Of a DNA stretch of 64,000 bases, positions 55,921 to 63,919 are shown piece by piece. This DNA comes from CAZGSN01 sp964371655 (GTDB lineage Bacteria; Desulfobacterota; Binatia; HRBIN30). How positions within the stretch are numbered: the stretch's first letter is position 1; each line of letters opens with the position of its first letter. The notes under the pieces were generated by a model that was not told the origin of the DNA, made no database searches, and saw only the letters and a program-made list of their open reading frames with translations. The translations under genes and the position numbers were made by a program. The stretch is taken from NCBI GenBank assembly GCA_964371655.1, contig CAYJOD010000005.1, forward strand, positions 107,399-171,398, given 5' to 3'.

Positions 55921-57029
55921 GCACGAATTCGGCTTCCGGGGCAACCACCGTTCGATTGGCGCCAGAGGCGCAGCCGAAGCGACTGGGCTTCCTCGATCGC
56001 TTCCTGACGCTGTGGATCTTCCTCGCCATGGCAGTGGGTGTCCTGAGCGGATACCTGCTGCCCGGCATCGAGCCCTTCCTCAACCGCTTCAGCGTCGGCA
56101 CCACATCCATCCCAATCGCCATCGGACTCATCCTGATGATGTACCCGCCGCTGGCCAAGGTCCGCTACGAGGAATTGGGCAGCGTCTTCCGCAACTGGCG
56201 CATCTTGGGGCTGTCGCTGGTGCAGAATTGGATCGTCGGACCGGTGCTGATGTTCGGCCTGGCGGTTGTCTTCCTTCCAGACAAGCCCGAGTACATGGTC
56301 GGCCTCATCCTCATCGGCCTGGCGCGCTGCATCGCCATGGTCTTGGTCTGGAACGATCTGGCGCGTGGCGACCCGGAGTATTGCGCCGGTCTGGTCGCCT
56401 TCAACTCCGTCTTCCAGATCCTCTTCTTCTCGCTCTACGCCTACGTCTTCATCACCGTGCTACCGGCTTGGTTGGGTCTGCAAAGCGTGGTGGTCAGCAT
56501 CACGATCGGCGAGATCGCCACGAGCGTTTTCATCTACCTCGGCATTCCGTTCATCGCCGGTCTCGTCACCCGTCTCGTTCTCATCCGGGTGAAGAGCAAG
56601 GAATGGTATCACGCGCAGTTCATTCCCAAGATCAGCCCGATCACTCTCGTCGCGCTGCTGTTCACCATCGTGGTGATGTTCTCGATCAAGGGCGAAGCGA
56701 TTGTGCAGCTCCCAATGGACGTGGTGCGCATTGCCATTCCGCTGCTCGTCTACTTCGTGGTGATGTTCGTGCTTGCCTTTTTCATGAGCCGGACGATAGG
56801 CGCGTCCTACCCGCAAGCCGCAACGCTGTCCTTCACCGCGGCGTCGAACAACTTCGAGCTCGCGATCGCCGTCGCCGTGGCGACATTTGGAATTCACCAT
56901 GGTGCGGCGTTCGCCGCGGTGATCGGCCCACTGGTCGAGGTGCCGGTGATGATCGGCCTGGTGAACGTGGCGCTGTGGTTCCGGCGGCAATACTTCCACG
57001 AAGAGCCAGCGAAGGGATGGAGTCGATGA
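55917..57029 (+). CDS. acr3: ACR3-family arsenite efflux permease
   Basis: A 370-residue inner-membrane As(III) exporter with ten helices. The conserved Cys motif GLARCIAMVLVWNDLARGDP and the matching AASNNFELAIAVAVATFG segment are both diagnostic of ACR3/ArsB(BASS-like). GGGGAGG precedes the ATG. Overlaps arsR (4 bases) and the next gene (ATGA). With ArsA encoded downstream, it may work as an ATP-driven pump. Confidence 0.95.
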   Translation: MSTNSASGATTVRLAPEAQPKRLGFLDRFLTLWIFLAMAVGVLSGYLLPGIEPFLNRFSVGTTSIPIAIGLILMMYPPLAKVRYEELGSVFRNWRILGLSLVQNWIVGPVLMFGLAVVFLPDKPEYMVGLILIGLARCIAMVLVWNDLARGDPEYCAGLVAFNSVFQILFFSLYAYVFITVLPAWLGLQSVVVSITIGEIATSVFIYLGIPFIAGLVTRLVLIRVKSKEWYHAQFIPKISPITLVALLFTIVVMFSIKGEAIVQLPMDVVRIAIPLLVYFVVMFVLAFFMSRTIGASYPQAATLSFTAASNNFELAIAVAVATFGIHHGAAFAAVIGPLVEVPVMIGLVNVALWFRRQYFHEEPAKGWSR

Positions 57030-57487
57030 GCGAGTTTCTGGAAACCACCGTCGATAAGTTTACGTTCCGAGTGCCGACCGACCGCCTGTACGCCACCGAT
57101 GGCGTGTGGGTGCTTCGAGTCGACACAACCGAAGGCGTGCGCGTCCGGGTCGGCGTTACCGACTTCATGCAGCAGCGCAGCGGCGACATCGCGTTCATCA
57201 CCCTCCGGCCGCCGGGCACGCAACTGGGAGCGGGAGACGACGTAGCGGAAATTGAAACGATCAAGGTGAACATTTCTCTTCCGTCACCCGTCGGTGGCTC
57301 GGTGGTCGCGATCAACCCGGCGCTGGGCGCAACCCCTGAGATCGTCAATCAGGATCCATACGGCGATGGCTGGCTCGCGGAGATCGCTGTGGCGGACTGG
57401 GAAGCCGACCGCCGGGAGCTTCTCACGCCGCAGGCGTACTTCGCGCATATGCTGCGGCAAGCGAGAAGTGAGGTTGAGAAAGCATGA
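57026..57487 (+). CDS. GcvH-like lipoyl-domain protein in the ars operon
   Basis: A 153-residue protein of the glycine-cleavage H family. Core VWVLRVDTTEGVRVRVGVTD, then the lipoylation loop ETIK80VNISLPSPVGGSV, and NQDPYGDGWLAEI near the end. No gcvT/P or lipoate ligase is nearby. Dihydrolipoyl dithiols bind As(III) very tightly, so a chaperone or sensor role in this operon is plausible, but this is inference. Overlaps both neighbours (ATGA), so it is a true operon member. Confidence 0.85.
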   Translation: MSEFLETTVDKFTFRVPTDRLYATDGVWVLRVDTTEGVRVRVGVTDFMQQRSGDIAFITLRPPGTQLGAGDDVAEIETIKVNISLPSPVGGSVVAINPALGATPEIVNQDPYGDGWLAEIAVADWEADRRELLTPQAYFAHMLRQARSEVEKA

Positions 57488-57924
57488 ACGAGATACGCCG
57501 AAAGGTGGCGATCGTGCCGTGCAGCGGTATCGGCAAACCTTACGGTACCGTGAGCCGCGAAGCTGGCTACGACCTGTGTGAGGATCTACGTCCCGACACC
57601 ACGGAGTTGGTGGCCCTGTCGCGCCTGGTCATGGGCGACGAGACCGCGCGGCAGACGGTCGCGAGGTTTCCGGCGATTGCGATCGACGGCTGCAAGTTGA
57701 TGTGCGCCGCGAAAATGGTGAAACAGAGCGGCGGCACGATCGCGCAGGAAGTTGCCGTGCTCGATGTCTATCGCCGCCACAAAGACCTCAAGCCCGAGGG
57801 AATCGCGGAACTGAACGATGCGGGTCAGCGCTTGGCTCGGGTGCTCGCCGAGGAGGTTACGGCAAAGATCGACGAGCTCGCGCCACCCGACACGCGCCGC
57901 GTACCAGGAGGCGGCAATGGATAG
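57484..57924 (+). CDS. DGC-domain Cys protein 1 (putative zinc/metal-binding)
   Basis: A 146-residue protein. VPCSGIGKPYGTVSREAG at the N-terminus, YDLCEDLRP, and the DGC signature AIDGCKLMCAAKM with Cys-x-x-x-Cys. Several Cys are placed for metal binding. The family (PF08859-like) is described as putative zinc-binding with no settled function. Overlaps neighbours by a few bases. Confidence 0.78.
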   Translation: MNEIRRKVAIVPCSGIGKPYGTVSREAGYDLCEDLRPDTTELVALSRLVMGDETARQTVARFPAIAIDGCKLMCAAKMVKQSGGTIAQEVAVLDVYRRHKDLKPEGIAELNDAGQRLARVLAEEVTAKIDELAPPDTRRVPGGGNG

Positions 57925-58369
57925 TGTGCCCAAGCCGAAAGTTGGCATCGTATCGTGTTCCGGCGAGGAGCTCCCCGAGGGAACCATCTCCCGTCTGGCC
58001 GCCCTGCGGGTGCTCCATGAGCTGCGGCCGCATGCGACGGTGACCCTCTGCTTGCCGCTGTTTCTGGCCGGCGGGGAGAGCGAGCGAGCGTTTGCGCGCG
58101 TCCATCCGACGATCACACTGGATGGATGCGACCTCCGTTGCGCCGCCCGGGCGACGGCGATGTATTCCGCCGAGCCCGCCGCGAGCGTCGTGGTGAACGA
58201 CCTCGTTGCCAAGTGCGGCCTTCGCAAACCGGAGGGCCGACGCCGACTGAACGAGGCCGGCCGACAGGCCGTGGACGCGACCGCGTCCCATGTGGCCACC
58301 CTCGTCGACGAACTGTTGGACAGGACCACCGGCACGACGATGTCCGGCGACGGAGTCTCGGGCAAATGA
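57917..58369 (+). CDS. DGC-domain Cys protein 2 (divergent paralogue)
   Basis: A 150-residue protein, a divergent relative of the gene just before. PKVGIVSCSGEELPEGT, then VTLCLPLFLAGG, and the signature TLDGCDLRCAARA. ATG 57917 overlaps the upstream stop by 8 bases. Tandem duplication of the domain is clear from the shared SCSG / DGCxxxC frame; the differing middle suggests separate jobs. Confidence 0.78.
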   Translation: MDSVPKPKVGIVSCSGEELPEGTISRLAALRVLHELRPHATVTLCLPLFLAGGESERAFARVHPTITLDGCDLRCAARATAMYSAEPAASVVVNDLVAKCGLRKPEGRRRLNEAGRQAVDATASHVATLVDELLDRTTGTTMSGDGVSGK

Positions 58370-58854
58370 GCCAAACGGCGACGTACCATACGACGGTACG
58401 GTGGACCGGGGATCACCTGGGCCGGGTGGTCATGGGCAACGGCCCGGAGATGGAATTCTCGGCGCCACCGGATGCCCACGGGCGCGCTGGCGTGCTCACG
58501 CCCGAAGACGCGTTCGTGGCCGCCGCCAACACCTGTGTCATGTTGATGTTCATCTGGGCGGCGGAGCGCTTCAAGCTCAAGCTGCTCTCGTACGAGTGCC
58601 GCACCGAAGGCACCAAAGTGATCGAGCTCGATCGCACCGAGATCTTCAGCCGCCTGGTCTTCCACCCGGTGATCCACGTTGGCGCGGGCGATGAACCGAC
58701 CATCCTGGTGGAGGCGCGCACACGCCGCGCCCTGGAATCCGCGCGGAAATACAGCCTCGTCGCCAACTCGGTGAAATCCGCAATCGACATCGAGCCGGAG
58801 ATCTTCGTTCACGCGGGCGTACCAATCGCAGACGGCGGTGCGCCAAGGGCCTGA
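58366..58854 (+). CDS. OsmC family protein
   Basis: A 162-residue OsmC/Ohr-fold protein (YHTTVRWTGDHLGRVVMGNG, PEDAFVAAANTCVMLMFIWA). The first redox Cys is C57 in ANTCVML. The usual second Cys in the helix near residue 125-130 is missing: the sequence reads RKYSLVANSVKSAI. So a normal thiol-peroxidase cycle is doubtful; it may bind rather than reduce. ATGA overlap with the gene before. Confidence 0.82.
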   Translation: MSQTATYHTTVRWTGDHLGRVVMGNGPEMEFSAPPDAHGRAGVLTPEDAFVAAANTCVMLMFIWAAERFKLKLLSYECRTEGTKVIELDRTEIFSRLVFHPVIHVGAGDEPTILVEARTRRALESARKYSLVANSVKSAIDIEPEIFVHAGVPIADGGAPRA

Positions 58855-58873
58855 AAGGGCCTCTTGGATATCG

Positions 58874-58951
58874 ATGAGCATGCAGATTCTGGAAGCCGGT
58901 GCGGCCGATCTCGGGTCCCGCACCGCAAAGGCGGAACAAAGGAGAGAATGA
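58874..58951 (+). other. 25-codon mini-ORF in the gap before arsD
   Basis: ATG 58874 begins MSMQILEAGAADLGSRTAKA, and the TGA (58949-58951) ends directly before the arsD ATG (58952). The spacing suggests a coupled leader, though GC-rich DNA makes such frames by chance. No homology recognised. Confidence 0.3.
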
Positions 58952-59596
58952 ATGACCGCTACAGTTGAAGTCTTCGATCCGTCGATGTGCTGCTCGACCG
59001 GCGTCTGCGGCCCGAGCGTCGATCCGGTGCTGCCACGCTTTGCCGCGGATCTGGAATGGCTCATGGAGCACGGCGTACGAGTCAGTCGCCACAACCTCGC
59101 GCAGGAGCCTGCGGCGTTTGCGACGGTTCCGCTCGTACAGGCAGCGTTAGCTGAACGCGGCACCGACTGCCTGCCACTGATTCTCGTCGATGGTCGCGTC
59201 GTCAGCCAGGGTGCCTATCCGACACGCGCCGAGTTGGGGAGTTGGGCCGGCCTCGACGGCGACGCGGCGCCAACGCTGTACTCGGAGTCGGTGGCGGAGT
59301 TGGTCGCGATCGGCGCGGCCATCGCCGCGAACTGTGAGCCCTGCTTCAAGTATCACTACGACCAGGCACGCAAGCTCGGCGTGTCGAAGGTGGACATGGC
59401 ACAGGCAGTCGTAACCGCACAGCGAGTGAAAGACAGACCAGCCAAGGTGATGCTCGACCTGGCCGATCGATACCTTGGGGTGAAGACCGAGCGCGGCGAC
59501 AGCGCAGCGGCGGCGGCGTGCTGTGCCCCGAGCGCGGCGGCAGACACGTCGACAGCGAGCGCGCCAGCGGCGGCGAAGTCCGGCTGTTGCGGGTGA
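58952..59596 (+). CDS. arsD: ArsD - carboxymuconolactone decarboxylase fusion
   Basis: A 214-residue two-domain protein. The N-terminal ~115 residues are ArsD, an As(III) metallochaperone for ArsA (FDPSMCCSTGVCGPSVDP with Cys13, Cys14 and Cys19, then LILVDGRVVSQGAYPTRAEL). The next ~70 residues are a CMD/AhpD-like domain (AELVAIGAAIAANCEPCFKY with redox-type C128-E-P-C131, KYHYDQARKLGVSKVDMAQAV). The tail has AACCAPS and ends GCCG, extra vicinal Cys pairs. A fused AhpD-type CxxC could reduce or hold the arsenic site. AGGAGAG precedes the ATG. Confidence 0.88.
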   Translation: MTATVEVFDPSMCCSTGVCGPSVDPVLPRFAADLEWLMEHGVRVSRHNLAQEPAAFATVPLVQAALAERGTDCLPLILVDGRVVSQGAYPTRAELGSWAGLDGDAAPTLYSESVAELVAIGAAIAANCEPCFKYHYDQARKLGVSKVDMAQAVVTAQRVKDRPAKVMLDLADRYLGVKTERGDSAAAAACCAPSAAADTSTASAPAAAKSGCCG

Positions 59597-59607
59597 CGGA
59601 CAGGCGG

Positions 59608-61356
59608 ATGGATTTCCTCCAAGCCCGCGAGCGTCATCTCTTCTTCACCGGCAAGGGCGGCGTGGGCAAGACCTCAACCGCATGCGCGACGGCAATCGGG
59701 TTGGCCGATTGTGGCCGGAGGGTATTGCTTGTCAGCACCGACCCAGCTTCCAACCTCGACGAGGTCCTCGGAGTTGCCCTCTCGCCGCAAGCGACGGCGA
59801 TCCCGGCGGTGCCGGGCCTTTGCGCTCTAAACCTCGATCCGGAAGCCGCCGCGCATGCGTACCGCGAGCGCGTCGTCGGTCCCTACCGCGGCGTACTGCC
59901 CCAGGCAGCGATCACCAGCATCGAGGAGCAGCTCTCGGGAGCTTGCACGGTCGAGATTGCGGCCTTCGATGAGTTCTCGAAGCTACTCGGCGATCCGGCG
60001 ACGACGGCCGGGTTCGAGCACGTGGTCTTCGACACGGCGCCGACAGGTCACACCTTGCGGCTTCTCGAACTGCCCGCCGCCTGGGGCGGGTTCCTGGATT
60101 CGAATGTCGGTGGGACATCGTGCCTGGGTCCACTCGCCGGCTTGAACGCGCAACGCGATCTCTATCGCGCCACTCTCGCCGCCCTTTGTGATTCGACCGC
60201 GACGATCGTGGTCTTGGTCAGTCGGCCCGAGCGTACGGCACTCAGCGAAGCCGAGCGGACTAGATCCGAGTTGGCGGCCCTTGGCATCACCAATCAGCGG
60301 TTGATCCTCAACGGCATGTTTACCGCACACGACAGATCCGATCCCGTGGCCCGCGCGCTCGAAGCCCGCGGCCGACTGGCGCTTGCTGAGATGCCGCCCA
60401 GGCTCAAAGCATTGCCGCGTAGTGAAGTGCCGCTCGTGCCGTTCGAGCTTGTCGGCGTCGACGCACTGCGCGGCCTCGGAGAGAACACCCTACCCGCGGT
60501 GAGCCATAGCAAGGCACAACCCACGGCGGCAGGAAGCGACGGTATACTCTCTCTGGAGGCGTTGGTGACGGACCTCGAACGCGCACAACGCGGCGTCATC
60601 ATGGCAATGGGCAAGGGCGGCGTGGGTAAGACCACGCTGGCGGTCGCGATAGCGATGGAGCTGGCGCGACGTGGAAATCGCGTCCACCTCACCACCACAG
60701 ATCCGGCGGCGCATGTGGAAGCAACGATGGAGGGTGGCATCACGGGACTGCGCGTGAGTCGGATCGACCCGGCGGTGGAAACGAGCGCCTACCGTGCCGA
60801 GGTGATGCGCACAGCTGCCGATGGTCTCGACGTCAAAGGCCGCGCCCTGCTGGAAGAGGACCTGCGCTCTCCCTGTACCGAGGAGATCGCGGTGTTTCAG
60901 GCCTTTGCGCATATCGTAGCCGGCGGGATGGATGGCTTCGTGGTGATTGACACGGCACCGACCGGCCACACCCTGCTCCTGCTCGACGCAGCTCAGGCCT
61001 ACCATCGTGAAGTCGCGCGTTCGCTCAACGACATACCCGCCGCGGTGCGAGAGCTGTTGCCGCGTCTGCGCGATCCTGAGTTCACCCGTGTCCTGTTGGT
61101 CACCTTGCCGGAAGCAACCCCGGTCCATGAAGCCGCCCAGCTGCAGCGCGATCTCGCGCGGGCCGGCATCACGCCGTTTGCCTGGGTCATCAACCAGAGC
61201 CTCACTCCGCTCGCGGTACGCGACCTAGTCCTGTCGAGCCGGCGGCGGCAGGAAGGCCGCTACCTCGATGAGGTGCAAGGCCTGGCAAGTCGGGTTGCCA
61301 TTGCGCCTTGGGGCGAGTTTCCGCTGCGGTCTCTCTTGATCAAGGCAGCGGCATGA
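59608..61356 (+). CDS. arsA: Arsenite-transporting ATPase ArsA
   Basis: A 582-residue soluble ATPase made of two homologous halves. P-loops GKGGVGKTS (residues 15-23) and GKGGVGKTT (335-343), DTAPTGHTLRLL and DTAPTGHTLLLL signal sequences in each half, and three Cys at the metalloid site (GACTVEIAAF, GTSCLGPL, SPCTEEIAVF). Partners with ACR3 as a pump. ATG 59608 or the overlapping GTG at 59593 (GTGA with arsD) may be used. Confidence 0.94.
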   Translation: MDFLQARERHLFFTGKGGVGKTSTACATAIGLADCGRRVLLVSTDPASNLDEVLGVALSPQATAIPAVPGLCALNLDPEAAAHAYRERVVGPYRGVLPQAAITSIEEQLSGACTVEIAAFDEFSKLLGDPATTAGFEHVVFDTAPTGHTLRLLELPAAWGGFLDSNVGGTSCLGPLAGLNAQRDLYRATLAALCDSTATIVVLVSRPERTALSEAERTRSELAALGITNQRLILNGMFTAHDRSDPVARALEARGRLALAEMPPRLKALPRSEVPLVPFELVGVDALRGLGENTLPAVSHSKAQPTAAGSDGILSLEALVTDLERAQRGVIMAMGKGGVGKTTLAVAIAMELARRGNRVHLTTTDPAAHVEATMEGGITGLRVSRIDPAVETSAYRAEVMRTAADGLDVKGRALLEEDLRSPCTEEIAVFQAFAHIVAGGMDGFVVIDTAPTGHTLLLLDAAQAYHREVARSLNDIPAAVRELLPRLRDPEFTRVLLVTLPEATPVHEAAQLQRDLARAGITPFAWVINQSLTPLAVRDLVLSSRRRQEGRYLDEVQGLASRVAIAPWGEFPLRSLLIKAAA

Positions 61357-61763
61357 AGACCGTCATCTTCGCTTGTGTGCACAATGCCGGCCGCTCGCAA
61401 ATGGCAGCTGCCTTTTTCAACGCGCTGGCCGACCCGCAGCGGGCGCATGCTCTCTCGGCGGGCACTCAACCTGCCGAGCACGTGCACCCCGAGGTAGTGG
61501 CGGTCATGCGCGAGGTCGGCATCGACTTGAGTGCGGCGCAGCCTACCCGTCTCACCGATGACCTTGCCCGTGGCGCCGAGCTCCTCGTCACCATGGGCTG
61601 CGGAGAAATGTGTCCAATCGTTCCCGGCCTCGAGCGTGACGACTGGAATCTTCCCGATCCCAAGGGGCAACCGCTGGCGCAAGTGCGGGCGATTCGTGAC
61701 GAGATCCGCGCCCGCGTGGCGACGCTGGTGGTTACGCGTGGATGGGAGCGCGGGAAAGCATGA
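61353..61763 (+). CDS. arsC: Arsenate reductase, low-molecular-weight phosphatase type
   Basis: A 136-residue cytosolic arsenate reductase. P-loop C8-VHNAG-R14-S near the N-terminus (CX5R), then TMGCGEMCPIV with the two redox Cys, and the DDWNLPDPKGQ loop with the catalytic Asp. The three-Cys layout is of the thioredoxin-coupled kind. ATG overlaps arsA's stop by ATGA. Last gene of the operon. Confidence 0.93.
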   Translation: MKTVIFACVHNAGRSQMAAAFFNALADPQRAHALSAGTQPAEHVHPEVVAVMREVGIDLSAAQPTRLTDDLARGAELLVTMGCGEMCPIVPGLERDDWNLPDPKGQPLAQVRAIRDEIRARVATLVVTRGWERGKA

Positions 61764-61823
61764 CACGGAAGCCGTACGAGTAGCGAAGGAGGAAGGCCGT
61801 GGCCGCTGCACTCAGTACAGCGC

Positions 61824-61982
61824 CATCGGCTGGTGGTGAGTCAGTTTGGAATTTTCGCCCGACGTCATCCCGAGCGGAGCGAGGGATCAGACAGCGTTTA
61901 CCCTCATGCTGCTGCAGAAGATTCCTCGCCGCGCAAGTGCGATGGCTCGGAATGACAATGGGTGAACCACTACCCATCGGCT
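61824..61982. mobile_element. A-family MITE-like element, copy 4 (143 bp) with perfect 8-bp direct repeats
   Basis: Element 61832-61974 starts GGTGGTGAGTCAGTTTGG and ends GGTGAACCACTACC. It is flanked by CATCGGCT at 61824-61831 and 61975-61982, a perfect 8-bp duplication. The core matches copies 1 and 2. Located between arsC and the adaptor gene; no other gene seen in 61764-62028. Confidence 0.85.
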
Positions 61983-62028
61983 CTGCGCCCTATGGCCCGA
62001 TAGCCGTCTTGTGGTAAGCAAAGCCGCC

Positions 62029-63225
62029 ATGACTTCGGCGACTCCGAAAGACGATACGCTGCGCTCCGATCTGGCGTCGCTGCGGATCGAACGCGAGGTG
62101 CCGACGCCGCGGGCGCCGCGCAAGTCGCGGCGCGGATTGTGGGTGGGGTTAACCGTTCTCGTCGTGGCCGTGATCGGCGTCGCCTTGGCCTTGCGGCGGC
62201 CGACGACCGTAACCGTCGTCTACGCGACGACGGCGACCGCCGCGCAAGCGGGAACGGCGCCTGTCCTATCCGGCTCGGGATACATCGTTACCGGCGATCG
62301 CTACGTGTCGATCGGCGTGCGCGTCCCCGGTCGCATCGAGCACTACTTCGTCGAGGAAGGGCAGAGCGTCCACAAGGACGATCCTCTGGTGCAGATCGAC
62401 GATCGCGACTATCGCGCCATCGTGGCGCGCACCGAAGCGAGCCTGGCGCTGGCACACGCCAATCGCAGTCTCGCCGAATCGGAGCTCAAGCGCGGCGAGA
62501 CGCTGCGGACGAGGAATGTCATCTCGCAGCAGGAGCTCGACGTTCTGCGCAACAAGGCCGACGTGGCCCGCGCCACGGTGGCGCAGATCGACGCCGAGCT
62601 GGCGCAGGCGCAGGTGAACCTCGACTACACCGTGCTGCGGGCGCCGTCGGATGGCGTGATCCTGGCCAAGCAGAAGGAGGTCGGCGAGATTGCCGTGCCC
62701 GGCGGCTTTGCTGGCTCGGGCGACCTCATCCGCCTCGCCAATCTCGCCGACATGCGCGCTCAGGTCGATGTCAACGAGGCCGACCTCAACCGCGTGCGCA
62801 TCGGGCAGAAGGCGCGAGTCATCCCCGATGCCTATCCGACGGCGCAGTACGAAGCCGAGGTAGTGAAGATGTACCCGCAGGTCGACCGCCAGAAAGGCAC
62901 GCTGCGCATCGAGGTGCGGGTGCAGAATCCGGACGCCAAGCTGCTGCCCGACATGAGCGCACGGATTGCGTTTCTGGCCGACGCGCCGGCGGCGGGAGAG
63001 GCGGACAAACCGGTCGTCCTGGTGCCATCGAGCGCCGTGCGCCGTGACGCGCGCGGCGACGCCATCGTCTGGATCGTGCGCGATCAGCGCGCCACCCTCG
63101 TCCGCGTCGAGACCGGCGGTGAGATCGCCGATAAGGTGCGCGTCACCAGCGGTCTGAGCGGCACGGAAGCGGTGATCATCGGCGAGGCGCCGAAGCGCGA
63201 GGGCGAACGGGTGCAGATCAAGTAA
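62029..63225 (+). CDS. Periplasmic adaptor (HlyD/RND-MFP family)
   Basis: A 398-residue membrane-anchored adaptor of a tripartite exporter or ABC-type system. One N-terminal helix (GLWVGLTVLVVAVIGVALAL), then the lipoyl-like half (VSIGVRVPGRIEHYFVEEGQ), a coiled hairpin (LALAHANRSLAESELKRGE), the second lipoyl-like half (LDYTVLRAPSDGVILAKQKE) and a beta-barrel region. No pump gene follows in the window, so the partner is unknown. ATG 62029 was chosen over GTG 62011. Confidence 0.88.
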   Translation: MTSATPKDDTLRSDLASLRIEREVPTPRAPRKSRRGLWVGLTVLVVAVIGVALALRRPTTVTVVYATTATAAQAGTAPVLSGSGYIVTGDRYVSIGVRVPGRIEHYFVEEGQSVHKDDPLVQIDDRDYRAIVARTEASLALAHANRSLAESELKRGETLRTRNVISQQELDVLRNKADVARATVAQIDAELAQAQVNLDYTVLRAPSDGVILAKQKEVGEIAVPGGFAGSGDLIRLANLADMRAQVDVNEADLNRVRIGQKARVIPDAYPTAQYEAEVVKMYPQVDRQKGTLRIEVRVQNPDAKLLPDMSARIAFLADAPAAGEADKPVVLVPSSAVRRDARGDAIVWIVRDQRATLVRVETGGEIADKVRVTSGLSGTEAVIIGEAPKREGERVQIK

Positions 63226-63300
63226 ACCGCTGACGCGTATCTCGTATCTCGTGAAGCGTATCTCGTCTGAGCCAACGGATCGTCGTGAAAGGAGAAATCG

Positions 63301-63918
63301 ATGAAGCTTTACACTGGACTCGGCCCTAATCCGCGCGTGGTGCGCATGTTCATTGCCGAGAAGGGAATCGAACTTCCACAGGTGCAGGTCGACCTGATGG
63401 CCGGGGAGAACCGGCAGGCGCCGTACACCGGAAAGAACCCGTCTGGGCAGCTGCCGTGTTTGGAGCTCGACGACGGCACCTTCCTCGCCGAGATTCTACC
63501 GATCTGCGAGTACCTTGAGGAGAAGCATCCGCAGCCGCCGCTCGTCGGCACCACGGCGGAGGAGCGCGCGATCACACGCATGTGGGCCCGGCGCATCGAT
63601 CTGAATATCGTCGAGCCCATGGCCAACGGCTTTCGCTTTGCGGAAGGGTTGATGTTGTTCAAGGACCGTCTCCACACCATCCCGCAAGCGGCCGACGATC
63701 TGAAAGCGATCGCGCGTGAAAAGCTGGCGTGGCTCGATGGCTTGATGGCCGGCAACCAATTCATCGCCGGCAAACGTTTCACCCTCGCCGATATCTTCCT
63801 GTTCGCCTTCCTCGATTTCGGCCGCAGTGTCGGACAGCCGCTCGATCCAGCCTTGAAGTGGCTACCCGGCTGGTTCGAGCGCGTCGGTGCGCGCCCGAGC
63901 GCTGAGGCGAGTCAGTAG
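63301..63918 (+). CDS. Glutathione S-transferase family protein
   Basis: A 205-residue GST. Thioredoxin-like N-domain (MKLYTGLGPNPRVVRMFIAE, NPSGQLPCLELDDGTFLAEI) and an all-helical C-domain (GNQFIAGKRFTLADIFLFAF with the N-capping Asp). The catalytic residue is probably Ser/Asn-type near GLGPNP rather than Tyr. AAGGAGAAATCG precedes the ATG. Function unknown. Confidence 0.9.
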   Translation: MKLYTGLGPNPRVVRMFIAEKGIELPQVQVDLMAGENRQAPYTGKNPSGQLPCLELDDGTFLAEILPICEYLEEKHPQPPLVGTTAEERAITRMWARRIDLNIVEPMANGFRFAEGLMLFKDRLHTIPQAADDLKAIAREKLAWLDGLMAGNQFIAGKRFTLADIFLFAFLDFGRSVGQPLDPALKWLPGWFERVGARPSAEASQ

Positions 63919-63919
63919 G

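Noticed and set aside
57586..59163. 525-codon minus-strand frame under the ars operon
   Set aside because: Antisense shadow; plus-strand genes have clear families and overlaps.
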